Assembly: GCA_020846745.1 (NCBI GenBank)
Contig: JADLDI010000049.1
Location: 1-46,053, forward strand
DNA length: 46,053 nucleotides
Direction: 5' to 3'
Source of the DNA: Bryobacterales bacterium
Lineage (GTDB): Bacteria; Acidobacteriota; Terriglobia; Bryobacterales; Bryobacteraceae
The notes beneath the pieces are model-generated. The model had not been told where the DNA came from. It saw nothing but the letters and a program-made list of their open reading frames with translations, and ran no database searches. The position numbers and the translations under genes are program-made. Positions 9,068 to 18,221 of the stretch are shown piece after piece; the first letter of the stretch is position 1, and each line of letters starts with the position of its first letter.

Positions 9068-9095
9068 CCGGTCGAGTTGGACGGATGCGCTCATT
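9057..9095 (-). terminator. perfect 14-bp hairpin at a gene start, terminator-like
   Basis: AATGAGCGCATCCG (9057-9070) and CGGATGCGCTCATT (9082-9095) are exact inverted copies with an 11-nt loop. On the minus strand the stem lies 25 bp past the stop of the SYLF gene and is followed by the T-rich GTGTTTTCT, as in an intrinsic terminator. It also covers both candidate start codons of the downstream gene, so it could end the SYLF transcript, limit read-through or mask the start. Confidence 0.55.
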
Positions 9096-9120
9096 AGAAT
9101 GTTCCGGTTCTGCGCGAAAG

Positions 9121-9801
9121 TTAACTAACCTTGCGCGCCGAGTATTTGTTCAGCAGATCGAGAACCTTTTGGGCGGCGGCGGGAGCGGGTTTGCCGCTCT
9201 CGACAATCTGCTTATTGGTTTGGCCGGAGCCATAGAGATCAGTCAGCGCGTCGCCGTCCTGGCGGAGGGTAGCGCCTTGCAGGGATACGCCCGCGAAGAC
9301 GCCGCGCGCACGCGACCAGGTGAGGATTTCCGCACGAAGGGTGGCGTCGGTATCGGCTTGGGCTGTGCGGCCGACGGGTCCGGCGGCGGCGCTGGCATCG
9401 GCGCCTATCGTGAACTTATTGGAGAGCAGGCGCTCGGCGCCCTTGGCGTTCATGACGAGCATGACGACATCGGTTTCCGAGCCGCCGATTTGCAAACCGA
9501 AGCTGCCGCCTTCGACGCGCACGGCGCCGGGCGCGGACCAACCCGTGCCGTTTGCATTGCGGCAGAACACGAAGCCGCGGCCATATTTCGCGCCCACGAT
9601 GAACGCGCCTTTCTTGAGCCCCGGTACGATTACGGCGCACTGGCTTTTATCGAGAATCTTTTGTGGAATGGACTTGTCGGCCGTTCCCATAATTTCTTCA
9701 AACACGGTGGCCGCATTGGCGAGCCGCTTGGTGGTGTCGGAATCCTTGTCAGCGCCAAAGGCAGCGAGAACGAGAATGAACCCAGCGATGAGTAAGCGCA
9801 T
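9121..9801 (-). CDS. SYLF-domain (YSC84-like) lipid-binding protein
   Basis: The 226-residue protein has a signal peptide (MRLLIAGFILVLAAFGA) and then a full SYLF/Ysc84 domain. Conserved features include the first helix with RLANAATVFEEIM, IPQKILDKSQCAVIVPGLKKG, GAKYGRGFVFCR, WSAPGAVRVEGGSFGLQIGG and the later ARGVFAGVSLQGATLRQD. In this family the domain binds phosphoinositides or other lipids; bacterial members are secreted or envelope proteins of unclear role. I chose the ATG at 9801 because it precedes the signal peptide. It is divergent from the lysozyme-like gene, 45 bp away. TATACT-like sequences in that gap may serve as -10 boxes, but the pairing is uncertain. Confidence 0.9.
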   Translation of the reverse strand: MRLLIAGFILVLAAFGADKDSDTTKRLANAATVFEEIMGTADKSIPQKILDKSQCAVIVPGLKKGAFIVGAKYGRGFVFCRNANGTGWSAPGAVRVEGGSFGLQIGGSETDVVMLVMNAKGAERLLSNKFTIGADASAAAGPVGRTAQADTDATLRAEILTWSRARGVFAGVSLQGATLRQDGDALTDLYGSGQTNKQIVESGKPAPAAAQKVLDLLNKYSARKVS

Positions 9802-9846
9802 GTACTCTATGATAGCCGTGGGAACTATACTAATTGAGCAAGTGAG

Positions 9847-10476
9847 ATGTTCAAACTTGAAGAAGCCGTGAAATACTTTCGGGCGCACGAAGGTGTGGTC
9901 CCGCACATGTATCTCGACATAGTCGGGCTGGTGACGGTGGGCGTCGGGTTCCTGTTGCGAACGCCGGAAAACGCGGTGGCGATGCCGTTCGTGAACCGCA
10001 AGACCGGCAAACCGGCGACGGCAGCCGAAAAGCGCGCGGATTGGGCGGCGGTGAACGCGCAGGAGAAGGCCAAACTAGCGGCTACCTATAAGAAGTTCAC
10101 GCAGTTGGACATGACGGATGCCGATATCGATAAACGGCTGGGCGCGTTCATCAGCGAGTTTGCGGCCGCACTCCGGCGGCAGTTCAACGATTTCGATTCC
10201 TATCCGCAGAGCGTACAGATCGGGCTGCTGGACATGGTGTACAGCTTGGGCGCCGACGGGTTTCAAAAGGGGTACCCGAAGCTGTGCGCGGCAGTGCTGA
10301 AGAAGGATTGGGCGGCGGCGGCGAACGAGTGCGAACGCAAGGGCGTTTCGCCCACGCGCAACAAGGATTGCAAGCAGTTGTTTCTGGACGCGGTACAGGC
10401 GGGGTCGAACACCGGCGGGGCGGGTGTAGGCATGACGGACGCGGCGATTAAGAAGGCGGTGAAGAAGCGGCGGTAG
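9847..10476 (+). CDS. GH24-type phage lysozyme-like protein
   Basis: The N-terminal part matches the GH24 (T4-type) lysozyme core: HEGVVPHMYLDIVGLVTVGVG carries the catalytic Glu of EG, an Asp nine residues later and a Thr six residues after that, the same spacing as the E11-D20-T26 triad of T4 lysozyme. The 209-residue protein has an inserted segment (about 35-80) after the active-site loop and ends in a helical lobe with IGLLDMVYSLGADGFQ and a basic tail. There is no signal peptide and no nearby holin or other phage gene, so it may be a domesticated phage enzyme or part of an effector. The expected activity is cleavage of the peptidoglycan GlcNAc-MurNAc bond. Confidence 0.75.
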   Translation: MFKLEEAVKYFRAHEGVVPHMYLDIVGLVTVGVGFLLRTPENAVAMPFVNRKTGKPATAAEKRADWAAVNAQEKAKLAATYKKFTQLDMTDADIDKRLGAFISEFAAALRRQFNDFDSYPQSVQIGLLDMVYSLGADGFQKGYPKLCAAVLKKDWAAAANECERKGVSPTRNKDCKQLFLDAVQAGSNTGGAGVGMTDAAIKKAVKKRR

Positions 10477-10479
10477 CGC

Positions 10480-10992
10480 CTACAGCGCCAACTGTTTCAG
10501 GATCGCGACCGGAGCAGCGTCTTTCTTGGTGCAAAGGACAAAGCGCACCTGGCGGTTCGTCCCCCGGGTGGCCCACTGTTCGACTTGGTAGAGCCGGTCT
10601 TCCCACGAATCGCCGTCGAAATCGCCTTTCGCGACGAGTTTGGTACGGGATTCCCAGCCTGCGCCGGGCAGTGCTGCAGCGGGGAGTTGGTCGGTTGGGG
10701 TCCAATTGGAGCGGGTGTAGGGGTGGGCGGCCGCGACGGCTTCGTGGGCCAGGCAGCGTTCGGCGGTTGCTAAGAAAACGGCGTAGTCGGCGGGGTTTTC
10801 GGTTTCAAACTTCTCGCGAACCGCTTTCACCAGCGTCGTGCAGTCTTTCAGTTCACGCTTTTCGCCGGAACGCTGGACCTCAAATGGGGTGGAGAAATCT
10901 TCGGGTTCGAGCGAGGACCAGACGGGGGTGGTGGCCTGGTCGCGAGCGCAGGCGCAGAGAAGGAGAAAGACGATGGGGAAAAGGCGAGACAC
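10480..10992 (-). CDS. predicted lipoprotein of unknown function
   Basis: This 170-residue protein begins with a lipoprotein signal (MSRLFPIVFLLLCAC), with the likely acylated Cys at residue 13 or 15. The mature part contains several Cys residues and, near the C-terminus, KGDFDGDSWEDRLYQV, which resembles an FG-GAP/VCBS-type DxDxD turn. I do not recognise the family. It starts 6 bp after the stop of the AttH/CrtC-like gene on the same strand, so it is probably the last gene of that four-gene envelope operon. It meets the lysozyme-like gene tail to tail. Confidence 0.7.
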   Translation of the reverse strand: MSRLFPIVFLLLCACARDQATTPVWSSLEPEDFSTPFEVQRSGEKRELKDCTTLVKAVREKFETENPADYAVFLATAERCLAHEAVAAAHPYTRSNWTPTDQLPAAALPGAGWESRTKLVAKGDFDGDSWEDRLYQVEQWATRGTNRQVRFVLCTKKDAAPVAILKQLAL

Positions 10993-10998
10993 AACTGG

Positions 10999-12048
10999 TC
11001 ACTTATTGTCGCCCATGCGGACGGCGCCCGCGTAACCGGTCATCTCGAGATAGCCGACGCCCTTAATTGGTGCGCCACGCAAGGTTCCGCGGTAGTCCAT
11101 GGCGCCTTCCCAGTAGGCGCTGGTGAGCTTCGATTCGAGCACCAGTTCCTGGTTCGGCAGCGGGGTGGACCCTTCCAGCTTCAGCGAGATGGATGGCACC
11201 TCGACGGTCCAGCGGAGCGGATAGGCTGCTCCGGTCCGGCTGCTCGTCCAACGGTCGGCGGCCGCGGTGAGCGAGAAGTCAGTAAGTTTCAAGTAACGAC
11301 TGCGGCCCGATGTGTCGACGTAGGCGCCATGCGAGTAGGGGTCGACGGAGCCGTCTTTGCGGCGAATCCTCACCAGCATGAGTTCTTCTTTGGAGTCCAA
11401 TTGGATGCTGAACCAGTCCCACCCGATCTGCTCTTTGGTGAGTTGGTTGGTGAAGAACTCGTGGTCCATCCACGTTGTGCCGGTTAGCTGGAAGTCGCGG
11501 CCGGCGTAGGTGAGGACGCCGGAGGTTTCAAGGCGGGTAAAGGAGACGTAGTGTGAGGCGTTGCCGAGGCCGGCGGCCTTGCGGCTGATACCGTTTTCGC
11601 CGTGGATGACGGGCGGCTTGGCGGAGTGGAACTTGAATTGGAAGCGGAAATCCTCCGCTACCGCTTTCAGGCCATCGAGGCGCGCTTCCCAGTTGCCGTT
11701 CCAGATGCGGCCCGCGGTGAAGTCCGCGCCGGCTACGCCCGGACCGGCGCGGTTGATGCGCTCATGTTTGATGAAGCGGGCGCCCTCGATGTCAGAGAGG
11801 GTGAGATGGGCGATGTAAAGATCGGTCGGGTCCCAGACACTGCGCGGCCGGCGGTCTTCCGATGTGGCGACACGGAAGAACGTCAGCTCAAACCCGAACC
11901 GGCGGCCGGAAGCCGTGTCCTTCAGATTGCCCGTGTAATACCACCACTCAGTCTGAAACTCAGGGTGCGAGAAATGGTCGCGCGGAAACTCGTAATGGTA
12001 CCCCGGCCGCGCGATGGCGTAGGTCAGCAATAGCAGTAGCGGCTTCAT
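10999..12048 (-). CDS. CrtC/AttH-type lipocalin-like protein
   Basis: The 349-residue protein matches the lipocalin-like family that includes AttH and hydroxyneurosporene synthase (CrtC). It opens with PRDHFSHPEFQTEWWYYTGNL (shown by WWYYTGNL), then FGFELTFFR, YIAHLTLSD and, centrally, TGTTWMDHEFFTNQL with GWDWFSIQL. The WMDHEF motif is diagnostic. A weak N-terminal signal (MKPLLLLLTYAIA) suggests export. Genes of this type are regularly found beside a MacB/FtsX-type ABC transporter, as here: its start overlaps the permease stop by 4 bp. The family's role outside carotenoid synthesis is not established; a lipophilic ligand handled with the transporter is an inference. Nothing nearby suggests carotenoid synthesis. 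Confidence 0.88.
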   Translation of the reverse strand: MKPLLLLLTYAIARPGYHYEFPRDHFSHPEFQTEWWYYTGNLKDTASGRRFGFELTFFRVATSEDRRPRSVWDPTDLYIAHLTLSDIEGARFIKHERINRAGPGVAGADFTAGRIWNGNWEARLDGLKAVAEDFRFQFKFHSAKPPVIHGENGISRKAAGLGNASHYVSFTRLETSGVLTYAGRDFQLTGTTWMDHEFFTNQLTKEQIGWDWFSIQLDSKEELMLVRIRRKDGSVDPYSHGAYVDTSGRSRYLKLTDFSLTAAADRWTSSRTGAAYPLRWTVEVPSISLKLEGSTPLPNQELVLESKLTSAYWEGAMDYRGTLRGAPIKGVGYLEMTGYAGAVRMGDNK

Positions 12049-14558
12049 TCCTCGTGGATCACCTCAATGGGATTCAAGCTGACGGCCAGCCGCGCCGGAT
12101 AGAGGCCGGAAACCACGGTCGCGACGTAGATCAGCGACAGCGCCGAGACGAGGAGCGCCACGGGCCAGTGGAACTGAATGGTCCAGCCAAACGACTGCAC
12201 GTTGATCACGTAGATGAGGATAAGCGACAGGAAATAGCCGAGTGTCAAGCCGACGGCGTTCGCCAACAGGCCGAGCATGCCGGCCTCGCACAGGATGAGC
12301 CGCCGCAGTTGGCCGGTAGAGGCTCCGAGGAAGCGAAGTAACCCCAACTCGCGCCGCCGGTCGATGACCAGGGCGAGCAGCGCGCCGGCTACGCCGAGCA
12401 CCGCCACCAGGATGGCGACGGCTTCGAGCGCCCACGTGATGGCAAAGGTGCGGTCGAAGATCCGAATGGCCTCTTCGCGCAGGCTGCGGTTTGAAAAGAT
12501 CACAATGGCGCCGCAACCTGTGACGCTCTCGATTTGCGTACGCGCTTCGCCCAGACCTACAGCGGGTTTCAAGTAGACGGCGAGCGAGGAAGGCGACGGG
12601 TCCGGCAGGTGGCGCAGGAGCGTTGCGCGATCGACAATCACGTAGCCGCGTTCGTTCGAGTAATCGTAGTAGACGCCCAGCACCACGAACGTCGCGGGAC
12701 CGGTGGCCAGTTTGATTGTGACCTTATCGCCCGCCTTGACGCGATGCTTGTTCGCAAACGGCTCAGAGACGATGCAGTAATCGCCCGCGGGCAGTTTGGC
12801 CAAGATGGCCGCGCGATCCTGCCCCGGCAGGAATCCGGTGCGGCCGTTCCGCGCGACGACGTTGGTTTCACCGCCGCCGAACAGGGCGGGCATGCCGTTG
12901 TAAGTGATTTCGTAGACGCGGAAACGGTCGACATCGCGGACGGCGGGGAGGTTCTCGATCCGGTCCGCGAGGTCCGGACTGATGGTGGGATAGCGATTCG
13001 CGCCGCCGCCGGTGGCGGGGCGCAGGTAGAAGTCGGCTTGTAGCTGCGCTTCCATCCAGAGGCCGACGGTTTTGCGGAAACTGCCGACCATGATGCCGAC
13101 GCTGACCATCATGGCGACGGCGGTGGAGAGGGCCGCGACGAGCACGGAGGTTCGGCTGAGCGATGCCGCAATGCTGCGCGAGGCGAGCATTCCTTCCAAG
13201 CCGAGCAAGCGTTCGGCGGCCGCGGAGAGGATGCCCGAGACGGATTGAATGGCCGCGGGGATGGCGAGGGCGGAGGCGATGATCAGCAGGAACGAAGCGG
13301 CATAACCGGCGATGGGCCGCCCGTTGTAGGCGTCCATCTGCGCCGCCGCATACGCGGTCACCGCGAGCACCGAGGCGATTGCGAAGTCGCGGCCCGCGTG
13401 CACTCGGGCGTGGTATTCCCGCTGGCCGCGCGCCATCGCTTCGACGGGTGGGACGAGCGCTGCTTCGCGCGCCGGGGCGAGTGCAGAGGCAAACGATAGG
13501 CCGAGGCCGATCATCAGCGTCTCCACAACGGTCTGCCACGAGACAGCAATCTCACCGGGCGTGCTGGATACATAGAGCGACTGCACGGTGGTTGCAATCA
13601 ACTGGACCGCCCCGCCTGCCATCACCTTTCCCAACATAAGCCCCACCAGCCCACCGACAAGCCCAAACAGAGCCGCTTCCGACAGGAACAATAGCAGCAC
13701 CTGCATCCGCGTCGCGCCGAGGGCGCGCAGCACGCCGATCTCCGCCCGCCGGCGCACCACGGACACAGAGATGGTGTTGAAGATCAGGAATCCGCCCACG
13801 ACCAGCGAGATGTAACTTAACACCCGCAAATTCCAACGGAAGGCCGCCAGCATCTTCCGGTTGCTCTCGGTAGCCGTGCCGCGCGGCGCGATGTCAACGC
13901 CCGGCGGCAGTACCTTCCGGACCGCTTCCTGCCACTGTTCGCCCCCATTCGGCGGAGGGGTGAATACCTCAATGCGGTCCAGCCGCCCCAGCTTTCGGAG
14001 GGCCGCTTGCGCCGCGCCGATGTCCATTGCGATAAACCGATCGGCCGACTCAAACGCGCCGCGGACGGTGTATGAATCGGACCGGTCGTTGACCGTGAGC
14101 CGCACCTGCTCGCCTTTGCGTAAACCGAGGTTCGCGCTTACCCAAACGGACTTTGGGTCGCGGAAGATGTCAAACGACGGCCGCTCGGCGAGTTGCGTGT
14201 CGTCCTGGCGGTCCACCGTCAGCAGATCGATGCCTACCAGCGGCACCACGAAGCGCCCGCGTTCCACCATCGCGAACCCTTCCACGCGGGGGGAAAACCG
14301 AACCGGCACATCGAGCGCCGCCAGCCGTCCTAACACGCGTTCGTCGATGCCGCCCGTTGCCGAGATCTCAAGGGTGGACTTGCCTGTGAGCGTTTCCATC
14401 GACGACCGAAACGATCCGGCCGCCGCATCGCCCGCCAGATCGATCGCGATCACCACGGCGACGCCCAGCGCCACCGCCAGGAGTGTCAACAGCGTTCGCA
14501 ACGGCTCAGCCCGGAGCGGCCGCGCGATGATGCGCAGAAACATTTGCGAGAACGCCAT
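12045..14558 (-). CDS. FtsX/MacB-type ABC transporter permease
   Basis: The 837-residue membrane protein has an N-terminal helix (LLTLLAVALGVAVVIAIDLAG), a large periplasmic MacB-type domain, three helices of a first FtsX core (with SVVRRRAEIGVLRALGATR), a second periplasmic domain, and a second FtsX core (RRRELGLLRFLGASTGQLRR) near the C-terminus. This two-core layout is that of permeases working without substrate translocation through the membrane, such as LolCDE/MacB-like or AttFG-like mechanotransmission transporters. It partners with the ATPase encoded just upstream (TAATG, 1-bp overlap) and the AttH-like protein downstream (4-bp overlap). The substrate is unknown; export or extraction of a lipid-like molecule is inferred. 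Confidence 0.9.
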   Translation of the reverse strand: MAFSQMFLRIIARPLRAEPLRTLLTLLAVALGVAVVIAIDLAGDAAAGSFRSSMETLTGKSTLEISATGGIDERVLGRLAALDVPVRFSPRVEGFAMVERGRFVVPLVGIDLLTVDRQDDTQLAERPSFDIFRDPKSVWVSANLGLRKGEQVRLTVNDRSDSYTVRGAFESADRFIAMDIGAAQAALRKLGRLDRIEVFTPPPNGGEQWQEAVRKVLPPGVDIAPRGTATESNRKMLAAFRWNLRVLSYISLVVGGFLIFNTISVSVVRRRAEIGVLRALGATRMQVLLLFLSEAALFGLVGGLVGLMLGKVMAGGAVQLIATTVQSLYVSSTPGEIAVSWQTVVETLMIGLGLSFASALAPAREAALVPPVEAMARGQREYHARVHAGRDFAIASVLAVTAYAAAQMDAYNGRPIAGYAASFLLIIASALAIPAAIQSVSGILSAAAERLLGLEGMLASRSIAASLSRTSVLVAALSTAVAMMVSVGIMVGSFRKTVGLWMEAQLQADFYLRPATGGGANRYPTISPDLADRIENLPAVRDVDRFRVYEITYNGMPALFGGGETNVVARNGRTGFLPGQDRAAILAKLPAGDYCIVSEPFANKHRVKAGDKVTIKLATGPATFVVLGVYYDYSNERGYVIVDRATLLRHLPDPSPSSLAVYLKPAVGLGEARTQIESVTGCGAIVIFSNRSLREEAIRIFDRTFAITWALEAVAILVAVLGVAGALLALVIDRRRELGLLRFLGASTGQLRRLILCEAGMLGLLANAVGLTLGYFLSLILIYVINVQSFGWTIQFHWPVALLVSALSLIYVATVVSGLYPARLAVSLNPIEVIHEE

Positions 14559-15256
14559 TACCGCTCGATCGTCTCCTCAATGCGCCCATCGCGCATACGC
14601 ACCACCAAATCGCAATAGTTCGTCGACTCCATGCTGTGCGTGGCCATCAGGATGATTGTCTGCCGCTCGCGTGCCGTGCGCCGCAAAAGGTCCAGCACCA
14701 GTTCGCCGGTGGCCGTATCGAGGTTCCCAATCGGTTCGTCGGCCAGGAGGATGCGGGGATTGTTCACCAAGGCGCGCGCAATCGCGATGCGCTGCATCTG
14801 CCCGCCCGATAATTGGTGCGGCATCCGGTGCGCCATGGTCTCCATCTCGACAAACCGCAGCAACTTCAAGGCCCGCCCGCGCGGATTCGTCTCGCCCGCC
14901 AGCAGGGCCGGCAGTTCCACGTTCTCCACGGCCGAAAGCGTCGGCAGCAGTTGAAAGAACTGAAAGATGAACCCGATTTGCGTGCGCCGCAAGCGTGTCA
15001 GCGCGGCATCGGACAACCCGGTGGTGGTCACGTCTCCGATCCGAACCGTACCGGTGGAGGGAAAGTCCATCGCGCCGCAAAGGTTCAGCAGCGTGGTCTT
15101 GCCGCAGCCCGAACGGCCCACCAGGGCGACAAACTGCCCGGGCCGCACATGGAGGGACACGCCGCGCAACGCATCGACAGTTTCCACCCCGTTGCCATAC
15201 CGCCGCGTGGCGTTGTCTACCACCAGATACGGTGTCAATGAATCACTTGTCGTCAC
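14558..15256 (-). CDS. LolD/MacB-type ABC transporter ATP-binding protein
   Basis: The protein carries all ABC ATPase motifs: Walker A (GRSGCGKTTLL), Q-loop (IGFIFQFFQLL), signature (LSGGQMQRIAIARAL) and Walker B (RILLADEPIGNLDT), followed by a switch histidine in MATHS. At about 232 residues it is the normal size for the LolD/MacB/FtsE group and pairs with the FtsX-type permease encoded next. The start is uncertain. The frame stays open to 15457, but homologous sequence begins near PYLVVDNATRRYG, so I chose GTG at 15256. TTG at 15238 is equally possible, and neither has a clear ribosome-binding site. It is the first gene of the four-gene minus-strand operon and diverges from the NupG-like gene. 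Confidence 0.88.
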   Translation of the reverse strand: MTTSDSLTPYLVVDNATRRYGNGVETVDALRGVSLHVRPGQFVALVGRSGCGKTTLLNLCGAMDFPSTGTVRIGDVTTTGLSDAALTRLRRTQIGFIFQFFQLLPTLSAVENVELPALLAGETNPRGRALKLLRFVEMETMAHRMPHQLSGGQMQRIAIARALVNNPRILLADEPIGNLDTATGELVLDLLRRTARERQTIILMATHSMESTNYCDLVVRMRDGRIEETIER

Positions 15257-15371
15257 AAACCGCCCAGCGACCGCAGGATACCCCACAAGTATGTTTGATG
15301 TTGCCGGCGGTGGGTGCGATCCACAAACACGCGCCTGCAGTCGCGCCAGGTGGTAGTCTACACTGACACCT

Positions 15372-16574
15372 ATGCCACTCTCCGTGAGCGCCCGCCTGGC
15401 TGGAATGATGTTCTTGACGTACGTGATCTGGGGATCGTGGTACATGACCATCGGCACCTATCTCACGGCGACTCTTAAATTCACCGGCACCCAGGCAGGC
15501 GCGGTATTCGGCACCACGGCGCTGGCATCGATGATCTCGCCCCTGATCGTCGGCCTGATCGCGGACCGTTACTTCTCCACCGAACGCGTTCTGTCGTTTC
15601 TGTTCTTCGCCGGCGCGGGTGTCTTGTGGCTGGTGTCGGAAGCGAGCGGATTCTCCGCCGTTTACGGTTTGATGTTGGCCTACTGCCTGCTGTACTTCCC
15701 GGCCGTGCCGCTCACCAATTCCATTGCCATGCGGAACATGACGGACCCCAAGACGCAGTTCCCGCCCATCCGCATCTTTGCGCCGCTCGGTTGGATCGCC
15801 ATCTCGGTTATCGTGGGCTCGCTCGGCATTGAAGCCGCGCCGACACCTTTCCGCATCGCGAGTGCGATCTCGGTCCTGATGGGCTTCTTCTGCCTGACTC
15901 TGCCGCACACGCCGCCGGTCAGCAAAGGGCAGAAGGCGGGTTGGAAGACGATTCTGGGCCTCGATGCCGTGGTTCTGTTGAAGGACAAGTCGTACCTGGC
16001 GTTCCTGGTCGCCTCGGTGCTCGCGTGCATCCCGCTTACGTTCTACTTCTCGTTCACGAATGCGTATATGAACGCGGTGGGCGTGGTGAACGCGGCCGGC
16101 AAGATGTCGATCGGGCAAGTGTCGGAAGTGGTGTTGACGCTCGCCATGCCGTGGATCTACAAGCGGCTCAGCATGAAGAGCGTGCTGCTCATCGGGTTGC
16201 TGGCCTGGAGCGTCCGCTACGTGCTGCTGGCCTTCGGTAACGCGGACGCGGGCATGTGGATGTTCTACGTCGCCATCGCGCTCCACGGCATCTGCTTCAC
16301 GTTCTTCTTCCTGACGGGGCAGATCTACACGGATTCGGTAGCGCCGCCCGATCTGCGCGGCACGGCACAGGGCTTGCTGACGCTACTGACTTACGGCGTC
16401 GGCATGTTTTTGGGGTCGCTGAGTTCGGGTTGGGCGGTGGACCTGTTCACAACGGTGGTGAACGGCACGGAACAACGCAACTGGACGGGGTTCTGGCTAA
16501 GTTCGGCGGCGGGGGCCGGGTTTATCTTCCTGTTGATGCTGATCGTGTTTCGGGGGAAGAGGGCTGAGGGGTAG
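15372..16574 (+). CDS. NupG-like nucleoside transporter (MFS)
   Basis: The 400-residue protein has about 12 predicted membrane helices and opens with ARLAGMMFLTYVIWGSWY and MTIGTYL, the N-terminal signature of the nucleoside:H+ symporter (NupG/XapB) branch of the major facilitator superfamily. Other family blocks are SPLIVGLIADRYFSTERVLS and RIFAPLGWI. NupG-type proteins import nucleosides by proton symport. The gene stands alone, divergent from the ABC operon, with a repeat cluster directly after its stop. Substrate specificity within the branch cannot be read from the sequence. Confidence 0.85.
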   Translation: MPLSVSARLAGMMFLTYVIWGSWYMTIGTYLTATLKFTGTQAGAVFGTTALASMISPLIVGLIADRYFSTERVLSFLFFAGAGVLWLVSEASGFSAVYGLMLAYCLLYFPAVPLTNSIAMRNMTDPKTQFPPIRIFAPLGWIAISVIVGSLGIEAAPTPFRIASAISVLMGFFCLTLPHTPPVSKGQKAGWKTILGLDAVVLLKDKSYLAFLVASVLACIPLTFYFSFTNAYMNAVGVVNAAGKMSIGQVSEVVLTLAMPWIYKRLSMKSVLLIGLLAWSVRYVLLAFGNADAGMWMFYVAIALHGICFTFFFLTGQIYTDSVAPPDLRGTAQGLLTLLTYGVGMFLGSLSSGWAVDLFTTVVNGTEQRNWTGFWLSSAAGAGFIFLLMLIVFRGKRAEG

Positions 16575-16600
16575 AAATTCGACCGCGCTCTGAGGCAAGA

Positions 16601-16721
16601 TGAGCCCGCGCCCTTGCGGGACTGAGAAGAAATGCGGCCCGCGCCCTTACGGGAGTGAGAAAAAATGCGGCCCGCGCCCTTACGGTTGCGGTTCCGTTTC
16701 CGGAGTTGTGCGTGGTTGCAG
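16601..16721. repeat. tandem cluster of the dispersed GC-rich repeat
   Basis: Three partial copies follow each other at about 31-32 bp intervals, each with CCCGCGCCCTT followed by GCGGG or ACGG and a GAGAA-rich spacer. The third (16663-16721) is the longest and shares the extended CTTACGGTTGCGGTT motif and GTGCGTG-GTTGCA tail with the copies at 238-322. The cluster lies between convergent genes (15372-16574 and 16764-18221). Confidence 0.7.
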
Positions 16722-16763
16722 GTGAACAAAGGGTACAGGGGCGACGTCAGAACCGGTTGCGGG

Positions 16764-18221
16764 TTACGGTTTGGTGTAGCCTTTGAATTCGATGAGGTAG
16801 CGGGAGCAGGCGCCGCTGCCGTTGAGGCAGGAGACGCTGTCGCTGGACAGGGGGAGCATGGGTGTGCCGTCGCCGATTTGGACGGGGGCGAAGGTGAGTG
16901 CCGTGTCGACGCGGGCAATGGGGAAGTCTGAGGGCATGGCGGCCGTGTGCTGCTCGATTCTGAGAACCCGGCCGGAGGCAGAGTCGATCCAGACTGCGCC
17001 GGTATAGGCGGGTTTGACGATGCGGCCGTCGGGCGAGGGGATCGCCCAGTGGGAATCGGCTTCAGGGATGGAGAAATCGAACACGGAAGCGCTGGGGCTA
17101 TTCTGGTGCTGCCGACCCCGCAGTTTGAACCTGGCGGTAGTGGCGGGCGACATCACCTCTTCGAGGGCGGCCGCAAACTCGGCGGGCTTGGATGCGCCGA
17201 TGCGTTCGATCTTGCGGTTGACCGGACGCCCGTCGACTTGCGCGTTCCTGTATACGGCGTTGCCGCCGGAATAGGTGATTTCGGCGGTGGTGGTGTCGAT
17301 GCCTTGCCAATCGCTGGTAGCGGCAGGCCGGAAAAAGCGGGACATCACCTGTTGGGCGGTAAAGTCGGGCAGGTTGGTGACGAAGAGTTCGGCCTCGGTG
17401 CGGGCCTGTTTCACGAGGGTTTCGGGCGAGACAGGCGGGGCTTTTGCAACGGTGGGTTCAGGCCGCGCGCTTGGCTGCACACTTGATGGTTGGGATGGAG
17501 ATTCAGGCGACGCGGATGCCGTCGGATCGGGCGGGGGCACGTGTGTATCGGAAGGCTCGTCTTTATCCTCATCCTTATTCTTATCGGCGATGGCGCGAGG
17601 TTTGCCAAAGTCGGAGGTTTTAGGCTGGCGGGCGGCGGACTCGGAAAATGGCCTGTCGGCATTGGCGCGTTCGGCGTCGCCGGCTTCGGCGGTTAGAACA
17701 ACGCGGAGCGCGGTCTCGACATCGTCAGGGTTGGCGAAAATTGTGACGCGCTGGCCGGCATGGAGGAGCGAATCGCGGATCGGCTCGCCGGATTTGTTGC
17801 GGAACTGTGTTTTGGGGATGAGACGGAAGCGAACAAGATCGTTCTTCGATGTTTGAATCACGAGATCGCGTTCGCGGATCTGGCGCAGGGTGCCGTCAGC
17901 GGGCGCAAGCATCGCCTTATCGCCCTTCTCAGATTCCTTGGATTTGCGCTTAGGCCATTTAATTCCGGGGATTCCGGTCCCGCCGCCCCCGGGGTAGCGT
18001 CCGCCGGGATACTGGCCGCCCGGATACTGCCCACCGGGGTACTGGCCACCCGGGTACTGCCCGCCCGGATATTGGCCACCGGGGTATTGACCACCGGGAT
18101 ACTGGCCACCAGGGTAGCGGCCGCCAACTTGGGCCGTTGCCGGTATGGCGACGAGCGTGATTCCGATGACGGAAAGCGTCATCCGGAACGGGAAGGCACG
18201 CCGGGCGGACGAGGGGAGCAT
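16764..18221 (-). CDS. secreted protein with nine YPGG units
   Basis: The product (485 residues from the ATG at 18221) has a basic N-terminus and a hydrophobic signal ([17 protein letters not shown]), then a low-complexity stretch of nine YPGGx pentapeptides (about residues 36-80). A short basic segment and a domain with [23 protein letters not shown] follow, then a Pro/Ser/Asp-rich linker (about 210-280), and a C-terminal domain with [10 protein letters not shown] and [17 protein letters not shown]. The C-terminal part resembles outer-membrane lipoprotein-sorting-like folds seen in Acidobacteriota secreted proteins, but I cannot name a family. The Gly/Tyr-rich repeat suggests a flexible or adhesive segment at the cell surface. 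A later start at MTLSVIG is possible. Confidence 0.75.
   Translation of the reverse strand: MLPSSARRAFPFRMTLSVIGITLVAIPATAQVGGRYPGGQYPGGQYPGGQYPGGQYPGGQYPGGQYPGGQYPGGRYPGGGGTGIPGIKWPKRKSKESEKGDKAMLAPADGTLRQIRERDLVIQTSKNDLVRFRLIPKTQFRNKSGEPIRDSLLHAGQRVTIFANPDDVETALRVVLTAEAGDAERANADRPFSESAARQPKTSDFGKPRAIADKNKDEDKDEPSDTHVPPPDPTASASPESPSQPSSVQPSARPEPTVAKAPPVSPETLVKQARTEAELFVTNLPDFTAQQVMSRFFRPAATSDWQGIDTTTAEITYSGGNAVYRNAQVDGRPVNRKIERIGASKPAEFAAALEEVMSPATTARFKLRGRQHQNSPSASVFDFSIPEADSHWAIPSPDGRIVKPAYTGAVWIDSASGRVLRIEQHTAAMPSDFPIARVDTALTFAPVQIGDGTPMLPLSSDSVSCLNGSGACSRYLIEFKGYTKP
17982..18116 (-). repeat. nine 15-bp tandem repeats encoding YPGGx
   Basis: Nine in-frame 15-bp units encode YPGGQ (seven times), YPGGR and YPGGG. 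The units differ mainly at third codon positions, so the protein repeat is better conserved than the DNA. Copy number could vary between strains by slippage. Confidence 0.85.

Noticed and set aside
15243..16286. 347-codon minus-strand frame opposite the NupG-like gene.
   Set aside because: Its composition is dominated by His, Arg, Gln and Asp, as expected of an antisense frame, and the plus-strand protein is clearly a transporter.
17982..18116. Regular short repeats considered as a CRISPR array.
   Set aside because: The 15-bp units are contiguous, have no spacers and are in frame in a secreted protein.
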